From Pseudomonas sp. Tri1 (lineage in GTDB: Bacteria > Pseudomonadota > Gammaproteobacteria > Pseudomonadales > Pseudomonadaceae): a stretch of DNA of 64,000 bases. The notes below the pieces were generated by a model. The model saw only the letters and a list, made by a program, of their open reading frames with translations, was not told the origin of the DNA and did no database searches. Shown one piece after another: positions 52,998-61,403 of this stretch (positions within the stretch are counted from its first letter, which is position 1; the number at the start of each line of letters is the position of its first letter). Position numbers and translations under genes: made by a program. Location: NCBI RefSeq assembly GCF_017968885.1, contig NZ_CP072913.1:3270001-3334000 (forward strand), given 5' to 3'.

Positions 52998-53040
52998 CGG
53001 ACAAGTGTCCACTTGCAGAAAAGTACCGGACAATTGTCCG
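52998..53040. promoter_or_regulatory. Two TetR operators between SDR and TetR genes
   Basis: A perfect palindrome CGGACAATTGTCCG (53027-53040) and a close copy CGGACAAGTGTCCA (52998-53011) lie 29 bases apart centre to centre in the 100-base divergent gap. Two dimer sites of this form strongly suggest repression of both genes by the adjacent TetR protein. Confidence 0.8.
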
Positions 53041-53071
53041 TTTGGCAACGCAATGAAGGAAAACTTTGCTC

Positions 53072-53662
53072 ATGACTGACGAGTTGGTGATGCGTTCTGA
53101 CGCCAAGAAAAACCGTGAACGGATACTGGAGGTCGCGGTGGTGGAGCTGACTAGCGATCCTGCGGTTCCGTTGAGCACGATTGCGAAGAAGGCTGGGGTG
53201 GGACAGGGCACGTTCTATCGCCACTTCGCCACCAGAGAGAAGCTGGTATTCGAGGTTTATCAATTCGAGATGCAGCAGGTGGCATCGTTGGCGGAACAGC
53301 TCCTCGCGACAAAACCACCTAAGGAGGCCCTCCGAGAATGGATGGACTGCCTCGCTGAATATGCAATGACAAAGGCAGGACTCGCTACTGCGATACAACA
53401 AGCTGCGTCTATTTACGAGTTCCCAGGGAAGTCGGGATACGCTCCAGTCCAGGCAGCTGCAGAGTCGCTTTTGAGGGCAAATGAAAAGGCCGGAACGATT
53501 CGTAGCGGGATTACTAACGACGACTTTTTTCTAGCCATCGCTGGAATATGGCAAATGGATCCCCAGAGCGAATGGCGCTCGCGTCTCGACAGACTGATGA
53601 ACTTGGTGATGGATGGTCTATGCGCAGGCAGCCCCGAAAGCCTGAAAAAGAATAACGTCTAG
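53072..53662 (+). CDS. TetR-family transcriptional repressor
   Basis: A 196-residue regulator with the N-terminal TetR helix-turn-helix (RERILEVAVVELTSDPAVPL, IAKKAGVGQGTFYRHFATRE) and an all-helical effector domain. ATG 53072 has AAGGA upstream. It is divergent from the SDR gene, with two palindromes in between, and probably represses both until a ligand binds. Confidence 0.9.
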   Translation: MTDELVMRSDAKKNRERILEVAVVELTSDPAVPLSTIAKKAGVGQGTFYRHFATREKLVFEVYQFEMQQVASLAEQLLATKPPKEALREWMDCLAEYAMTKAGLATAIQQAASIYEFPGKSGYAPVQAAAESLLRANEKAGTIRSGITNDDFFLAIAGIWQMDPQSEWRSRLDRLMNLVMDGLCAGSPESLKKNNV

Positions 53663-53819
53663 CATCCAAAAATCAGGACACGCGTCGGCGACAACAGGAA
53701 ACGGAGCGCATCGACCAAAAGCCGGTTTTGTTTAGAGTCGGATTGAGCTTGAGTAGGTGCCCCAACCTATAAGCCGCGCTCCATCCAGTACGGCGGCCAT
53801 ACTGCCAGCGTCCTTGTCG

Positions 53820-54563
53820 TCACTCCGTCCACCTGTGTCCTAGCCCGTGGACATTCACGAGGTCTCTCGGTCGCCGTCCTTCGAGACCCATAAGCAAATT
53901 TTCCAGAGCACGCTGTGCCATTGCATTGCGCGTATCGGTTGTCGCAGAGCCGATATGAGGTACGGTGACCACGTTCTTTAATTTGAAAAGCCTTGAACTC
54001 GCTAGCGGCTCTTTCACATAAACATCTAAACCAGCTGCTCGTATCGTCTTTTCTTCAAGCGCTTGAATGAGTGCGTCCTGATCAACCACAGGGCCACGAG
54101 AAACGTTGATCAAGATACTTTCCGCGCCCATCAACGCTAGCTCTTTGCGTCCGATGATGTTTCTCGTTCCGTCCGTCAATGGCACGACCGGACAGACAAA
54201 ATCAGCCTCGATTAAAAGCTTTTCTTGCGAGACGAACCTCGCCCCGAGCTCTTGTTCCAGATGTGGTTTACGACTATTGCCGCTGTACAAAATGCTCATG
54301 CGGCCATTGAGATAGCTGAGGTCATAGTTGTCGTAGCCAACCGATATGCTCGAAATGATCTCAAGGTTTTCAGCCGAAGCCAGCTCAGCTTCACCCAGAC
54401 GACGATTACCGCCGATCAGTCCGTGCACGCTGGAAATGGCGGCTTCAAACTGGGCATCCATGTCACCAAGCTCGGGACTCATGATGATGACGTTGTACTT
54501 ATCTTTATAGGGTTCAAGCAGGCCGGGTGAGACGCGGCTGAAGGCAAGGATTGTCTTTTTCAT
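53820..54563 (-). pseudogene. D-2-hydroxyacid dehydrogenase (GhrB-like) with an internal in-frame deletion
   Basis: A 247-codon open frame, about 70 residues shorter than the roughly 320-residue family. N-terminal residues 1-88 (MKKTILAFSRVSPGLLEPYK to YDLSYLNGR) join directly to a segment (MSILYSGNSRKP) that normally follows the GxGxxG cofactor motif. The lost part includes that motif and the start of the NAD(P)-binding domain, so the protein is unlikely to be active, although the catalytic His region (VVTVPHIGSAT) and Arg region (LINVSRGPVVDQ) remain. The junction is at about 54300. It is downstream of the tartrate genes. Confidence 0.75.
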
Positions 54564-54589
54564 GACGCTATATTTCACCTGCTTCAAAC

Positions 54590-55438
54590 TCAATTCGAAT
54601 CGTGCTCTGACTTCAAATAGGTCTTTGCCCGCTCTCGGTAATTGTCCGAGAGCGTGTATTTAGAAAGCAGCTCAGGGAGGGAAAGCTCGCTCCCCTCCGT
54701 GCCGCTTTGTTCGCGCAGCGCCTCGTAGGTTGCTTTGATTGCGGACAGATAGGGGGCATGCCCATTGACCACGATCCGCACATTGACTGCACTCAGTTTC
54801 TCAACATCGCTCAGAGCAGGATTTCCATAATTGATCAGCATGATCGGCACGGAAAGATGTGAGGTGAGTGCTTCCAAGTGTTGGAAATCCTGTACTCCGA
54901 CAAGGCAAATCGCATCGGCCCCAGCTTTTTGATAGGCCGTGGTGCGTGCAATGGAATCTTCCAAAGTGGTAACGGCCACATTCGTACGCGCGATGATGCT
55001 GAGGGCATCATCTGAACGGGCAAACCTCGCAGCGTAAATCTTGCTTGCGGCTTCTTCCATTTCGATAAGTACGTGTGACTGCTCGTCGTATTTGGCCGGT
55101 AGGTGGGTATCTTCCAGCGTTAGGGCGGCAACACCGGCCTTCTGCAGCTCGGAGGCCGTTCGCATTACATTAAGCGCGTTACCAAACCCATGATCAGCGT
55201 CCCCAATGATTGGGATTTGGCTGGCCCGCCCGACTCCGGAAACCTGCTCGACATATTCATCAAGCGTGAGCAGAGAAATGTCCGGAGCTCCGAGCACTTG
55301 AAGCGAGGCGACGGAACTACCTTGGATTGCAACCTCAAAACCAAGGTTGGATGCCATACGAACCGAGATGGGATCGAATACGGAAGCAGCAAATTTACAA
55401 ACTGCTCCATGAAGTAAATCACCAAACGCCTTGCGCAA
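54590..55438 (-). CDS. Isocitrate lyase/PEP mutase-family protein, oxaloacetate decarboxylase-like
   Basis: A 282-residue TIM-barrel protein resembling bacterial oxaloacetate decarboxylases of the PEP-mutase superfamily (ASVFDPISVRMASNLGFEVA, PIIGDADHGFGNALNVMRTA, GVAALTLEDTHLPAK). The frame opens at a TTG because an in-frame TAA (55439-55441) cuts the N terminus. The original start seems to be ATG 55462 (GGAG upstream), giving MIERSHH, then the stop, then LRKAF where relatives have HHELR. A one-base change (GAA to TAA) explains it; the TTG directly after the stop might allow restart. It would decarboxylate oxaloacetate from tartrate. Confidence 0.7.
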   Translation of the reverse strand: MRKAFGDLLHGAVCKFAASVFDPISVRMASNLGFEVAIQGSSVASLQVLGAPDISLLTLDEYVEQVSGVGRASQIPIIGDADHGFGNALNVMRTASELQKAGVAALTLEDTHLPAKYDEQSHVLIEMEEAASKIYAARFARSDDALSIIARTNVAVTTLEDSIARTTAYQKAGADAICLVGVQDFQHLEALTSHLSVPIMLINYGNPALSDVEKLSAVNVRIVVNGHAPYLSAIKATYEALREQSGTEGSELSLPELLSKYTLSDNYRERAKTYLKSEHDSN

Positions 55439-55582
55439 TTAATGATGAGATCGCTCAATCATTTTTGGCTCCATCAAATTCTTTCAAGTAATTCGTTGGG
55501 CTCGTTCCGAGTTGAACGAGACCTGGAAAGCACTACCGGTCATAACCGTTTCTGACGTGGAATGACCGGATCGCTTTGCGGA

Positions 55583-56890
55583 TTATTTCTGCGCCAGCAA
55601 TGCCTTCCTTGCTGCCTTTTCATGTTTCATGGCGGCAATTTCACGCTCACAGGCCTCGACATCGAACGAGTTGTCCCACTTGGCAATGGCAATGGTGCCG
55701 ATGCCGTTACCAATCAGGTTGGTCACGGCCCGCGCTTCGTTCAGGAACCGGTCAATGCCCAAGAGCAAAACGAGCCCTACCAGAGGAATGGAGTGGATAG
55801 TTGTGAGCGTTGCAGCCAACGTCACAAACCCCGCACCTGCCACGCCAGCCGAGCCTTTGGACGTTAGCAGGAATACGCCCAGCAGAATCATCTGATCCAC
55901 AAACGTCAGTGGCGTATTGGTCGCCTGGGCGATGAAGATGGCGGCCATGGTGAGATAGATGCAGGTGCCGTCCGCATTGAAGGTGTACCCCGTTGGCAAC
56001 ACCATGCCCACTACTGACTTTTTGCAGCCAAGCTTTTCAAGCTTCACCATCATTCGTGGCAGCACGGCTTCGGTTGAACAGGTGCCAAGCGTGATGAGAA
56101 TTTCATCTTTGAAGTAACGAAGGAATTGCATGAGCGGCATGCCCGACCATCTGGCCACCGTACCCAGCACCACCACGATGAAAATCAAGGTTGTGATGTA
56201 GAGCGCGATCAGCAACTGACCGAGTGACAGCAAGGTGCCAATCCCGTACTTGCCGATAGTGAACGCCATACCGGCACCCGCACCAATCGGCGCCAAGCGC
56301 ATGACCATTGCAACGATCTTGAACAGGCCTTGCAGGAACAGATCAATGGTGTTGATCAGCGGCTTGCTGGTTTCGCCCATCTGAACCAGGGCAACACCCA
56401 TCAAAACCGAAAGCAGAATGACCTGCAGCATGACGCCATTGGAGAATGCGCCGAGGAACGTGTGGGGGATGATATTGAGGAAGAAATCAATGGTGCCGCC
56501 CTGTTCACTGGCAGCCTGGCTGTACTTGCTGATAGCACTTCCATCAAGCGCGCTGACGTTAATGTTCATACCGACGCCAGGCTTGACGATGTTGACCACG
56601 ATAAGGCCGACAACCAGGGCGATGGTAGATAGAATCTCAAAGTAGATCAGCGCTTTTACGCCAATCCGCCCGACTTCTTTGATACTGCCCATCTTCGCGA
56701 TACCTACAACGACCGTACCGAAAATAATGGGTGCCAACAGCATTTTGATCAGTTTGATGAAACCATCGGCAAAGGGTTGGAGCTTGGCTCCGATATCGGG
56801 TACGAAGTAACCGATAGCTGCACCGATCACGATGCCGATCAGCACTTGCACATACAGCTGGCTATACCAGCGGGATTTGGAGATTTCCAC
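55583..56890 (-). CDS. dctA: C4-dicarboxylate:cation symporter
   Basis: A 435-residue DAACS carrier, the right length for DctA. Family signatures are LITLGTCSTEAVLPRMM (hairpin HP1), VLPTGYTFNADGTCIYL (helix 7 motif) and LLTSKGSAGVAGAGFV (HP2). It brings C4 dicarboxylates, here probably tartrate or its products, into the cell. It lies between the tartrate dehydratase and decarboxylase-like genes on the same strand. The genome may have another housekeeping DctA. Confidence 0.9.
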   Translation of the reverse strand: MEISKSRWYSQLYVQVLIGIVIGAAIGYFVPDIGAKLQPFADGFIKLIKMLLAPIIFGTVVVGIAKMGSIKEVGRIGVKALIYFEILSTIALVVGLIVVNIVKPGVGMNINVSALDGSAISKYSQAASEQGGTIDFFLNIIPHTFLGAFSNGVMLQVILLSVLMGVALVQMGETSKPLINTIDLFLQGLFKIVAMVMRLAPIGAGAGMAFTIGKYGIGTLLSLGQLLIALYITTLIFIVVVLGTVARWSGMPLMQFLRYFKDEILITLGTCSTEAVLPRMMVKLEKLGCKKSVVGMVLPTGYTFNADGTCIYLTMAAIFIAQATNTPLTFVDQMILLGVFLLTSKGSAGVAGAGFVTLAATLTTIHSIPLVGLVLLLGIDRFLNEARAVTNLIGNGIGTIAIAKWDNSFDVEACEREIAAMKHEKAARKALLAQK

Positions 56891-56930
56891 GGAAGCACCT
56901 CATTTTATTTTTGTGATGGGCATGTGGCTT

Positions 56931-56981
56931 GGCGTCAGTGGGTGACGCCTGAGTCTGCGGCCTCTTTCAAAGGGGCCGCAG
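56931..56981 (-). terminator. Paired hairpins between tartrate dehydratase and dctA
   Basis: GGCGTCA (56931-56937) pairs with TGACGCC (56943-56949), and CTGCGGCC (56955-56962) pairs with GGCCGCAG (56974-56981). Both follow the tartrate dehydratase stop and precede dctA. No T tract; they may stabilise or attenuate the mRNA. Confidence 0.4.
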
Positions 56982-56992
56982 ATCGAGGTTGA

Positions 56993-58162
56993 TCAGCCTT
57001 CGCCCAACTCACGCATTACTGCGTACAAGGCGGACTTGGCTTCGAAGCCAACACCTGGAATATCTGGCAGACCGACATAACCATTTTCCACCTTGATTCC
57101 GTCAGCGAAGCCGCCGAAAGGCTGGAACACGTCGGGGTAAGATTCATTGCCGCCCAGGTGCAGACCGGCTGCGATGTTCAGGGACATCTGGTGACCGCCG
57201 TGTGGAACTACGCGACGGGACGACCAACCCATTTCTTCCATCACTTTCAGGGTGCGCATGTACTCCACGAGCCCGTAGGACAGCGCACAGTCGAACTGCA
57301 GGAAGTCGCGATCCGGGCGCATGCCGCCGTGACGCAGTAGGTTACGGGCGTCTTGGTGGGAGAACAGGTTTTCACCGGTCGCCATGGGCAGTTCATAGTG
57401 ATTGGCAAGCTCAGCCTGGAGTGCGTAATCGAGCGGGTCGCCGATCTCCTCATACCAGAAGAGGTTGTACTTCTTGATGGCTTCCGCGTAAGCAATACCG
57501 GTCTGAAGATCGAAACGACCGTTGGCATCGACCGCCAGTCGACGACCGTCCCCCACCACTTCGAGTACCGCTTCGATGCGACGGATATCTTCGTCCAGCG
57601 GTACTGCACCAATCTTCATCTTGACGACGTCGTAGCCACGATCCAGATAGCTCTGCATTTCTGCTTTGAGCTTGGTCTGGTCTTTGCCAGGGTAGTAGTA
57701 GCCACCTGCTGCATAGACCCAGACCTTGTCATCGGCCACGCCGTTACGGTAACGATCAGCCAGCAGGCGATAGAGAGGTTTGCCTTCAATCTTGGCGACG
57801 GCATCCCATACAGCCATGTCGATGGTGCCAACCGCGACCGAGCGCTCGCCGTGGCCGCCTGGCTTTTCGTTGGTCATCAGGGCTTTCCAGATGGCGAACG
57901 GATCCAGGTTGTTGTTTTCATGGTCGACGAGCGTGTCTGGATCCGCTTCGGTGATACGCGCCAGGAAACGATCACGCATCAGGGCGCCTTGGCCATAGCG
58001 ACCATTGGAGTTGAAACCGTAGCCGATGACAGGTTTGCCATCGCGAATCACATCCGTGATGACAGCGACGACTGAGCAGGTCATTTTGGAAAAGTCGATA
58101 TAGGCGTTGGCAATTGGGGAGGCAATAGAAACAGTTTTTTCACGGATGTCTACGATACGCAT
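56993..58162 (-). CDS. D-tartrate dehydratase-like enolase-superfamily protein
   Basis: A 389-residue member of the mandelate racemase/muconate lactonising group, matching the length of D-tartrate dehydratase. Catalytic features: KMKIG (K181, K183), magnesium ligands D212 (VDANGRFD), E238 (FWYEEIGDP) and E264 (ATGENLFSHQD), and the acid histidine H321 (VPHGGHQMSL). These equal the known enzyme's residues with an offset of one, as I recall them. It would give oxaloacetate. GAGGA lies before ATG 58162. First gene of the leftward set with dctA and the decarboxylase-like gene; divergent from a LysR gene. Confidence 0.85.
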   Translation of the reverse strand: MRIVDIREKTVSIASPIANAYIDFSKMTCSVVAVITDVIRDGKPVIGYGFNSNGRYGQGALMRDRFLARITEADPDTLVDHENNNLDPFAIWKALMTNEKPGGHGERSVAVGTIDMAVWDAVAKIEGKPLYRLLADRYRNGVADDKVWVYAAGGYYYPGKDQTKLKAEMQSYLDRGYDVVKMKIGAVPLDEDIRRIEAVLEVVGDGRRLAVDANGRFDLQTGIAYAEAIKKYNLFWYEEIGDPLDYALQAELANHYELPMATGENLFSHQDARNLLRHGGMRPDRDFLQFDCALSYGLVEYMRTLKVMEEMGWSSRRVVPHGGHQMSLNIAAGLHLGGNESYPDVFQPFGGFADGIKVENGYVGLPDIPGVGFEAKSALYAVMRELGEG

Positions 58163-58262
58163 GACGGGTTCCTCTTGTTGTTTGTGGCCCCACGTTATGC
58201 TTTGCGATGTCACCCGCCCAATGCTATTAATGCCGCACCCTATGCACAGGAGGCATGGCCCC

Positions 58263-59156
58263 TTGGAACTCGTTTGGCTCGAAGATCTTTCAGCGCTTGC
58301 GGAGTACGGCAGTTTTGTCCGTGCCGCTGAGGCACGCCATGTTACTCAGCCAGCCTTCAGTCGAAGAGTACGTTCTCTGGAGAATTGGATGGGCGTCGAG
58401 TTATTTGTGCGCACACCACAAGGAGCAATCCTTACCGAGGCAGGAAGGCAAATTTTGCCCAGTGCTCAGGAAGCTGCCCGGCACTTGTACAGGATGCGTA
58501 GTGAGGCTCAAGAGGTAGCAGGAATAGCCGCCAAATCGCTGCAATTCGCGGCAACTCATTCCCTGTCGTTTACATTTTTTCCCAAGTGGCTTCGAAGCTC
58601 AGAAAACGGTGCTCCCATTGAGGCCGTGAAGCTACACTCTGACAGCATGGCGGTCTGTGAGCAGATGCTGATACATGGTCAGGTTCAGTTTCTGCTCTGC
58701 CACCGGCATCCCGACGTTCCGCCTTTACTGGCGCCTGATCAATTCATCAGCAAGAAGGTGGGGGAGGACGTCCTCGTACCGCTTGCGAGTGCTTCCACTA
58801 ACTTCGGCACCTCGCCTGCAGCGTTGCCATACCTCGCCTACACCCATGAGTCTGGACTGGGGCGAATCGTCGCCCACAGACTGCGTGGCAAGGAAGACTA
58901 CCTTCACCTCAAGCCACTCTTCAGCAGCCACCTTGCAGCGGTACTCATGTCCATGGCTCTGGAAAGCAAAGGAGTGGCGTGGTTGCCTAAGAGCCTTACC
59001 GAGCAAGAAATCCTAGATGGGCGCTTAGTCAGAGCGCTCGACGAAAGCTGGGATATACCTCTGGAAATTCATCTGACCCGCCCAAAAGCAATCCTCAGTC
59101 AGTCTGCCGAAGATTTCTGGGAGCGGGCGGGTAGTGACACGCAGCCTTCCACATGA
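58263..59156 (+). CDS. LysR-family regulator of the tartrate genes
   Basis: A 297-residue LysR protein. The winged helix (LEDLSALAEYGSFVRAAEAR, VTQPAFSRRVRSLENWMGVE) is at residues 4-60. I start at a TTG (58263) because AGGAGG lies nine bases upstream (58248-58253) and the family start is L/M-E-L-x-W-L-E-D; the longer frames from ATG 58230 or earlier would put the ribosome binding site inside the gene. Divergent from the D-tartrate dehydratase gene and probably its activator. Convergent with mexT, 24 bases away. Confidence 0.88.
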   Translation: MELVWLEDLSALAEYGSFVRAAEARHVTQPAFSRRVRSLENWMGVELFVRTPQGAILTEAGRQILPSAQEAARHLYRMRSEAQEVAGIAAKSLQFAATHSLSFTFFPKWLRSSENGAPIEAVKLHSDSMAVCEQMLIHGQVQFLLCHRHPDVPPLLAPDQFISKKVGEDVLVPLASASTNFGTSPAALPYLAYTHESGLGRIVAHRLRGKEDYLHLKPLFSSHLAAVLMSMALESKGVAWLPKSLTEQEILDGRLVRALDESWDIPLEIHLTRPKAILSQSAEDFWERAGSDTQPST

Positions 59157-59180
59157 CGCGTTGCGCTGCTCCGGTTTGAT

Positions 59181-60095
59181 TCAGAGACTCTCAGGATCCC
59201 CAAAAAACATCTGAATCCGCGAACGCAACCAGCGCTCGCCCGGATCGTTATCCTGGGACCCGCGCCAAGCCATGTGCAGCTCGAAGCTGCGCACCGGGAG
59301 CGGTGGGTCTTCGGCGCGTACGCCACCGGCGGCGGTCAGGGCGTCGGCGGTGTAGTCGGGCACGATGGCGATGATGTCAGTGCCCGCCAGCAGCGTGCTC
59401 AGGCCATTGAACTGCGGTACGGCCAAGACCACATGGCGCTTGCGGTCGAGCTTCTCCAGTTCTTCGTCGATAAAACCGCTCAAGTCACCAGCGAAGGACA
59501 CCAGGGCGTGGGGGCGGGCGCAGAATTCGTCCAGGGTCAGCCGTCCTGGGGCCGTGTCGGCCCGCAGCACTTTGGGCATGCTGCGCCGCAAGACTTTGCG
59601 CTTGGCGTTGGCTGGCAGATCCTCGGTGTAGCTGACACCGATGGAGATTTCACCGGACGCCAGCAAGCCCGGCATCAGGATGTAGTTGACCCGGCGCACC
59701 ACCAGGACAATGCCCGGGGCTTCGGCCCGCAGGCGCTTGAGCAGCATCGGCAGCAAGGCGAACTCGGCATCGTCCGACAGGCCGATGCGGAACACCGAGG
59801 TGCTGGTGGCTGGGTCGAATTCCGCCGCACGGCTGACCGCCGTGGAAATCGAGTCCAGGGCCGGGGAGAGCAGGGCGAAGATCTCGACCGCCCGGGCCGA
59901 AGGCTCCATGCTGCGGCCGGTGCGCACGAACAACGGGTCATCGAACAGGCTGCGCAGGCGCGACAGCGCGGCGCTGATGGCCGGTTGGCCTAGGAACAAT
60001 TTCTCGGCCGCGCGAGTCACACTGCGTTCATGCATCAATGTTTCGAACACGATCAACAGGTTCAGATCGACACGCCGCAGGTCATTACGATTCAT
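59181..60095 (-). CDS. mexT: LysR-family regulator MexT
   Basis: A 304-residue LysR protein whose sequence closely follows the known MexT: MNRNDLRRVDLNLLIVFETL, ERSVTRAAEKLFLGQPAISA, PATSTSVFRIGLSDDAEF and the tail RWLRSRIQMFFGDPESL. MexT activates mexEF-oprN-type efflux genes and mexS in response to electrophilic or redox stress. It is divergent from mexS, the conserved arrangement. The efflux genes are not in the window. Copies of its last codons appear in repeats A and B. ATG 60095 gives the usual length. Confidence 0.92.
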   Translation of the reverse strand: MNRNDLRRVDLNLLIVFETLMHERSVTRAAEKLFLGQPAISAALSRLRSLFDDPLFVRTGRSMEPSARAVEIFALLSPALDSISTAVSRAAEFDPATSTSVFRIGLSDDAEFALLPMLLKRLRAEAPGIVLVVRRVNYILMPGLLASGEISIGVSYTEDLPANAKRKVLRRSMPKVLRADTAPGRLTLDEFCARPHALVSFAGDLSGFIDEELEKLDRKRHVVLAVPQFNGLSTLLAGTDIIAIVPDYTADALTAAGGVRAEDPPLPVRSFELHMAWRGSQDNDPGERWLRSRIQMFFGDPESL

Positions 60096-60132
60096 CTGGG
60101 GTCCTGGCAGATTCGGCAAGCTTGACGTGAGC

Positions 60133-60153
60133 GGCCATATGGGAACAATGGCC
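60133..60153. promoter_or_regulatory. Inverted repeat in the mexT-mexS control region
   Basis: GGCCAT (60133-60138) and ATGGCC (60148-60153) form an inverted repeat 38 bases upstream of mexT. Closer to mexS, GTCGAC at 60254-60259 resembles the core of a MexT/nod-box-like site (GTCGAT), but the flanking half-sites match poorly. Confidence 0.4.
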
Positions 60154-60339
60154 GGCATGAATCTTACGGGGAAAGGCTGGTACTCTGCACCGGCTAATTG
60201 CTTTTTCCTACAGAACGGATCCGATTTCTTGCTGCGGAATCAATGACAGGCATGTCGACTATTAATAGCCACTGATGGTCTTGGGTACAAAGCCCGGATA
60301 GAGTTCATGGCATTAGAGGTTACTTTGACGAGGTTTGCG

Positions 60340-61365
60340 ATGTCCCGCACGATCCGTTTTCACAAGTTTGGCGGTGCCGAGGTGCTCAAATGCGAAGAGC
60401 ATGCGGCGGCTCTTCCTGCCCCAGGAGAAGTGCAGGTCCGTGTCGAAGCGATCGGCATCAGTTGGTACGACACCCTGTGGCGCCAGAACCTGGCGTCGTC
60501 CCAGGCTCGCCTGCCTTCGGGCCTGGGCCATGAAATGGCCGGCGTGGTCACGGCGGTCGGCGACGGTGTCGATGATCTGGCCGTGGGCGACAAGGTCGCC
60601 AGCTTTCCTGCCGAGAGCCCGAACGATTACCCGGTGTACGGCGAGGTCATCGTGCTGCCGCGCACCGCGCTGACCCGTTATCCCGATGTACTCAGCCCGA
60701 TCCAAGCCGCGGTGCACTACACACCACTACTGATCGCTTACTTTGCCTACATGGACCTGGCACGGGTCAAGCCCGGGCAATTTGCCCTGGTGACCGATGC
60801 CAGCCATTGCGCCGGCCCATCCTTCGTGCAACTGGGCAAGGCCCTGGGTGTGCGGGTGATCGCCGCCACCAAGACGGCTGACGAACGTGAGTATCTGCTG
60901 TCGCTGGGCGCTGAGAAAGTCATCGTCACCGAAGAGCAGGACTTGCTGATGCAAATCAACAAGCTCACCGACAACCGTGGTGTCGACGTGGTGTTCGACG
61001 GCCTTGGCGGGCCGCAAATGTCGCTGCTTGGTGATGTGTTGGCGCCGCGAGGCAGCCTGGTCTTGTATGGCCTGCAAGGCGGCAACCAGACACCGTTTCC
61101 GGCCTGTGCGGCGTTCCAGAAGAACATTCAGTTCTTTGTGCACTGCATTGGCAACTTCACCGGCAAGCCGGAACTGGGCATCGTCCAGGACCAGGTGGCT
61201 TTGCAGCGGGCGCTGCGTGATATCAATCAACTGACCGCCGACCGCGTGCTGCTGCCCCTCAAGACTCGAGTGTTTCCATTCGCCGAGTTTGTCGAGGCTC
61301 ACCGCTACATGGGCGAATGCCCTTGCCGTGAACGCGTTGCCCTCCAGGTAGTCGATCCCGCTTGA
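60340..61365 (+). CDS. mexS: MexS-like MDR oxidoreductase
   Basis: A 341-residue zinc-free MDR protein beginning MSRTIRFHKFGGAEVLKCEE, the MexS start. It has the GroES half (GLGHEMAGVVTAVGDGVDDL) and a Rossmann half (FALVTDASHCAGPSFVQLGK in place of the usual glycine motif). MexS is thought to remove a toxic electrophile that activates MexT. GAGG lies seven bases before ATG 60340; the longer frame adds twelve doubtful residues. Divergent from mexT. Confidence 0.9.
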   Translation: MSRTIRFHKFGGAEVLKCEEHAAALPAPGEVQVRVEAIGISWYDTLWRQNLASSQARLPSGLGHEMAGVVTAVGDGVDDLAVGDKVASFPAESPNDYPVYGEVIVLPRTALTRYPDVLSPIQAAVHYTPLLIAYFAYMDLARVKPGQFALVTDASHCAGPSFVQLGKALGVRVIAATKTADEREYLLSLGAEKVIVTEEQDLLMQINKLTDNRGVDVVFDGLGGPQMSLLGDVLAPRGSLVLYGLQGGNQTPFPACAAFQKNIQFFVHCIGNFTGKPELGIVQDQVALQRALRDINQLTADRVLLPLKTRVFPFAEFVEAHRYMGECPCRERVALQVVDPA

Positions 61366-61374
61366 TCCTGTCTT

Positions 61375-61403
61375 GCGCAAGAGCCATCTTCCGGCTCTTG
61401 CGC
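61375..61403 (+). terminator. Hairpin after mexS
   Basis: GCGCAAGAGCC (61375-61385) and GGCTCTTGCGC (61393-61403) are perfect 11-bp arms around a seven-base loop, nine bases beyond the mexS stop. No T tract follows, but the stem is strong. Confidence 0.6.

Noticed and set aside
60245..60268. Full MexT nod-box consensus upstream of mexS
   Set aside because: Only the GTCGAC core matches; the outer half-sites agree poorly, so it is not listed as a separate site.
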